In this document: positions 54,350 through 54,786 of the stretch, piece after piece
How positions within the stretch are numbered: the first letter of the stretch is position 1
How the letters are laid out: the number at the start of each line of letters is the position of its first letter
Source: Veillonella sp. KGMB01456
GTDB taxonomy: Bacteria > Bacillota > Negativicutes > Veillonellales > Veillonellaceae
Assembly: GCF_023051165.1 (NCBI RefSeq)
Contig: NZ_JALKIG010000013.1
Span: 1-54,786, forward strand
Length of the DNA stretch: 54,786 nucleotides
Direction of reading: 5' to 3'
Notes under the pieces: model-generated
Seen by the model: the letters and a program-made list of their open reading frames with translations, nothing else
What the model was told of the DNA's origin: nothing
Database searches by the model: none
Position numbers and translations under genes: made by a program

Positions 54350-54355
54350 TATACT
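54350..54355 (+). promoter_or_regulatory. -10 element before the hxlR gene
   Basis: TATACT lies 11 bases before the ATG and overlaps the region of the ribosome binding site GGAGG, so a nearly leaderless or autorepressed transcript is possible. No good -35 was seen. Confidence 0.35.
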
Positions 54356-54366
54356 ATGGAGGCTCT

Positions 54367-54723
54367 ATGACACAAAAACCACTACCTAAAGATAAAAACA
54401 TTTACGACACCGATTGTCCCATCCTGTATGCCATGGAGATAATCGGCCAAAAATGGAAACTTCCCATTCTTTGGTATATATGCGACGCCGAAAACCAAAC
54501 ACTTCGCTATAAGGAACTGGAGCGAAAAGTTGTCGGCATTACCGCCACAATGCTAACCAAATGTTTGCGCGAATTGGAACAAGATAGGCTGATATCAAGA
54601 AAACAGTACAATACCATTCCACCAACCGTTGAGTATTCAATTGCGGAACGGGGCAAGCTATTGATGCCCGCCCTCCAATCCATATATGATTGGGGCGAAT
54701 CCCAGATGAACGAAAAAGAATAA
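54367..54723 (+). CDS. HxlR-family transcriptional regulator
   Basis: A 118-residue winged-helix protein of the HxlR/YodB group: EIIGQKWKLPILWYI, LRYKELERKVVGITATMLTKCLRELEQDRLISR. Cys17 in DTDCPILY is at the position used for electrophile sensing in YodB, QorR and HypR. It is divergent from the old yellow enzyme operon, so it probably represses it and is released by quinones or aldehydes. GGAGG precedes the ATG. Confidence 0.92.
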   Translation: MTQKPLPKDKNIYDTDCPILYAMEIIGQKWKLPILWYICDAENQTLRYKELERKVVGITATMLTKCLRELEQDRLISRKQYNTIPPTVEYSIAERGKLLMPALQSIYDWGESQMNEKE

Positions 54724-54786
54724 ACAAAAACAGGTTCTATAATTTATTTTGGGGCGCTAAAGAGAAACGCTAGTTGCGTGTCCTCT

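Overview
The window looks like a chromosome segment from a Veillonella-like member of the Negativicutes, that is, a Firmicute with an outer membrane. The evidence is the combination of Gram-positive-style regulation (T-box, strong AGGAGG ribosome binding sites, HPr with a Ser46 site) with outer-membrane machinery (two TonB-dependent receptors, ExbB/ExbD/TonB, and an ESPR-type autotransporter signal peptide). A lactate permease also fits. No rRNA, tRNA, transposase or CRISPR array was found. Most genes are on the minus strand.

Layout. 1-1200: a 39-codon ORF encoding only an ESPR autotransporter signal, followed by a hairpin that buries the next ribosome binding site, with about 1 kb of AT-rich DNA upstream. 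1274-4226: dapF-ptsI-ptsH. 5037-6659: lactate permease. 6795-8671: kptA, a DUF523 gene and an AlkD-like gene. 8751-13034: a very large AT-rich STAND NTPase with an N-terminal nuclease, most like an AVAST (Avs4-type) anti-phage sensor. 13373-16874: guaA, an unassigned small RNA with its own promoter and terminator, and thiC under a TPP riboswitch. 16953-18902: the yjdJ/yjdI pair, then pirin and its MarR regulator. 19179-19530: a type I toxin-antitoxin module with a 25-residue hydrophobic toxin, missed by ordinary ORF length cut-offs.

20349-33759 is an iron/siderophore (or heme/corrinoid) uptake locus on the minus strand. One unit runs permease, ATPase, binding protein, receptor, exbB, exbD, tonB. 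A second runs receptor, two permeases, ATPase, binding protein. Together they cover outer-membrane import, TonB energisation and inner-membrane ABC import.

34457-40860: a ferredoxin and HAD phosphatase pair, two secreted paralogues, and ileS with its T-box. Between these genes lie repeats: an 88-89 bp tandem array, and palindromic elements with one conserved core and arms that differ in sequence but stay complementary. Two of the elements sit where the upstream gene's terminator should be.

41017-49091: an MFS exporter, radical SAM protein and ArsR regulator, DMT permease, YhcH, an EF-G-like GTPase and an amino-acid permease. 49141-51229: an AraC regulator with an extraordinary lysine-rich N-terminus and a sugar acetyltransferase. 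51305-54723: an operon of overlapping genes (old yellow enzyme, hydrolase, MIF-like tautomerase, DsbA-like protein without CXXC) divergent from an HxlR regulator with an N-terminal cysteine, which suggests an electrophile or redox stress module.

All assignments come from reading the sequence and remembered family motifs; no database search was run.
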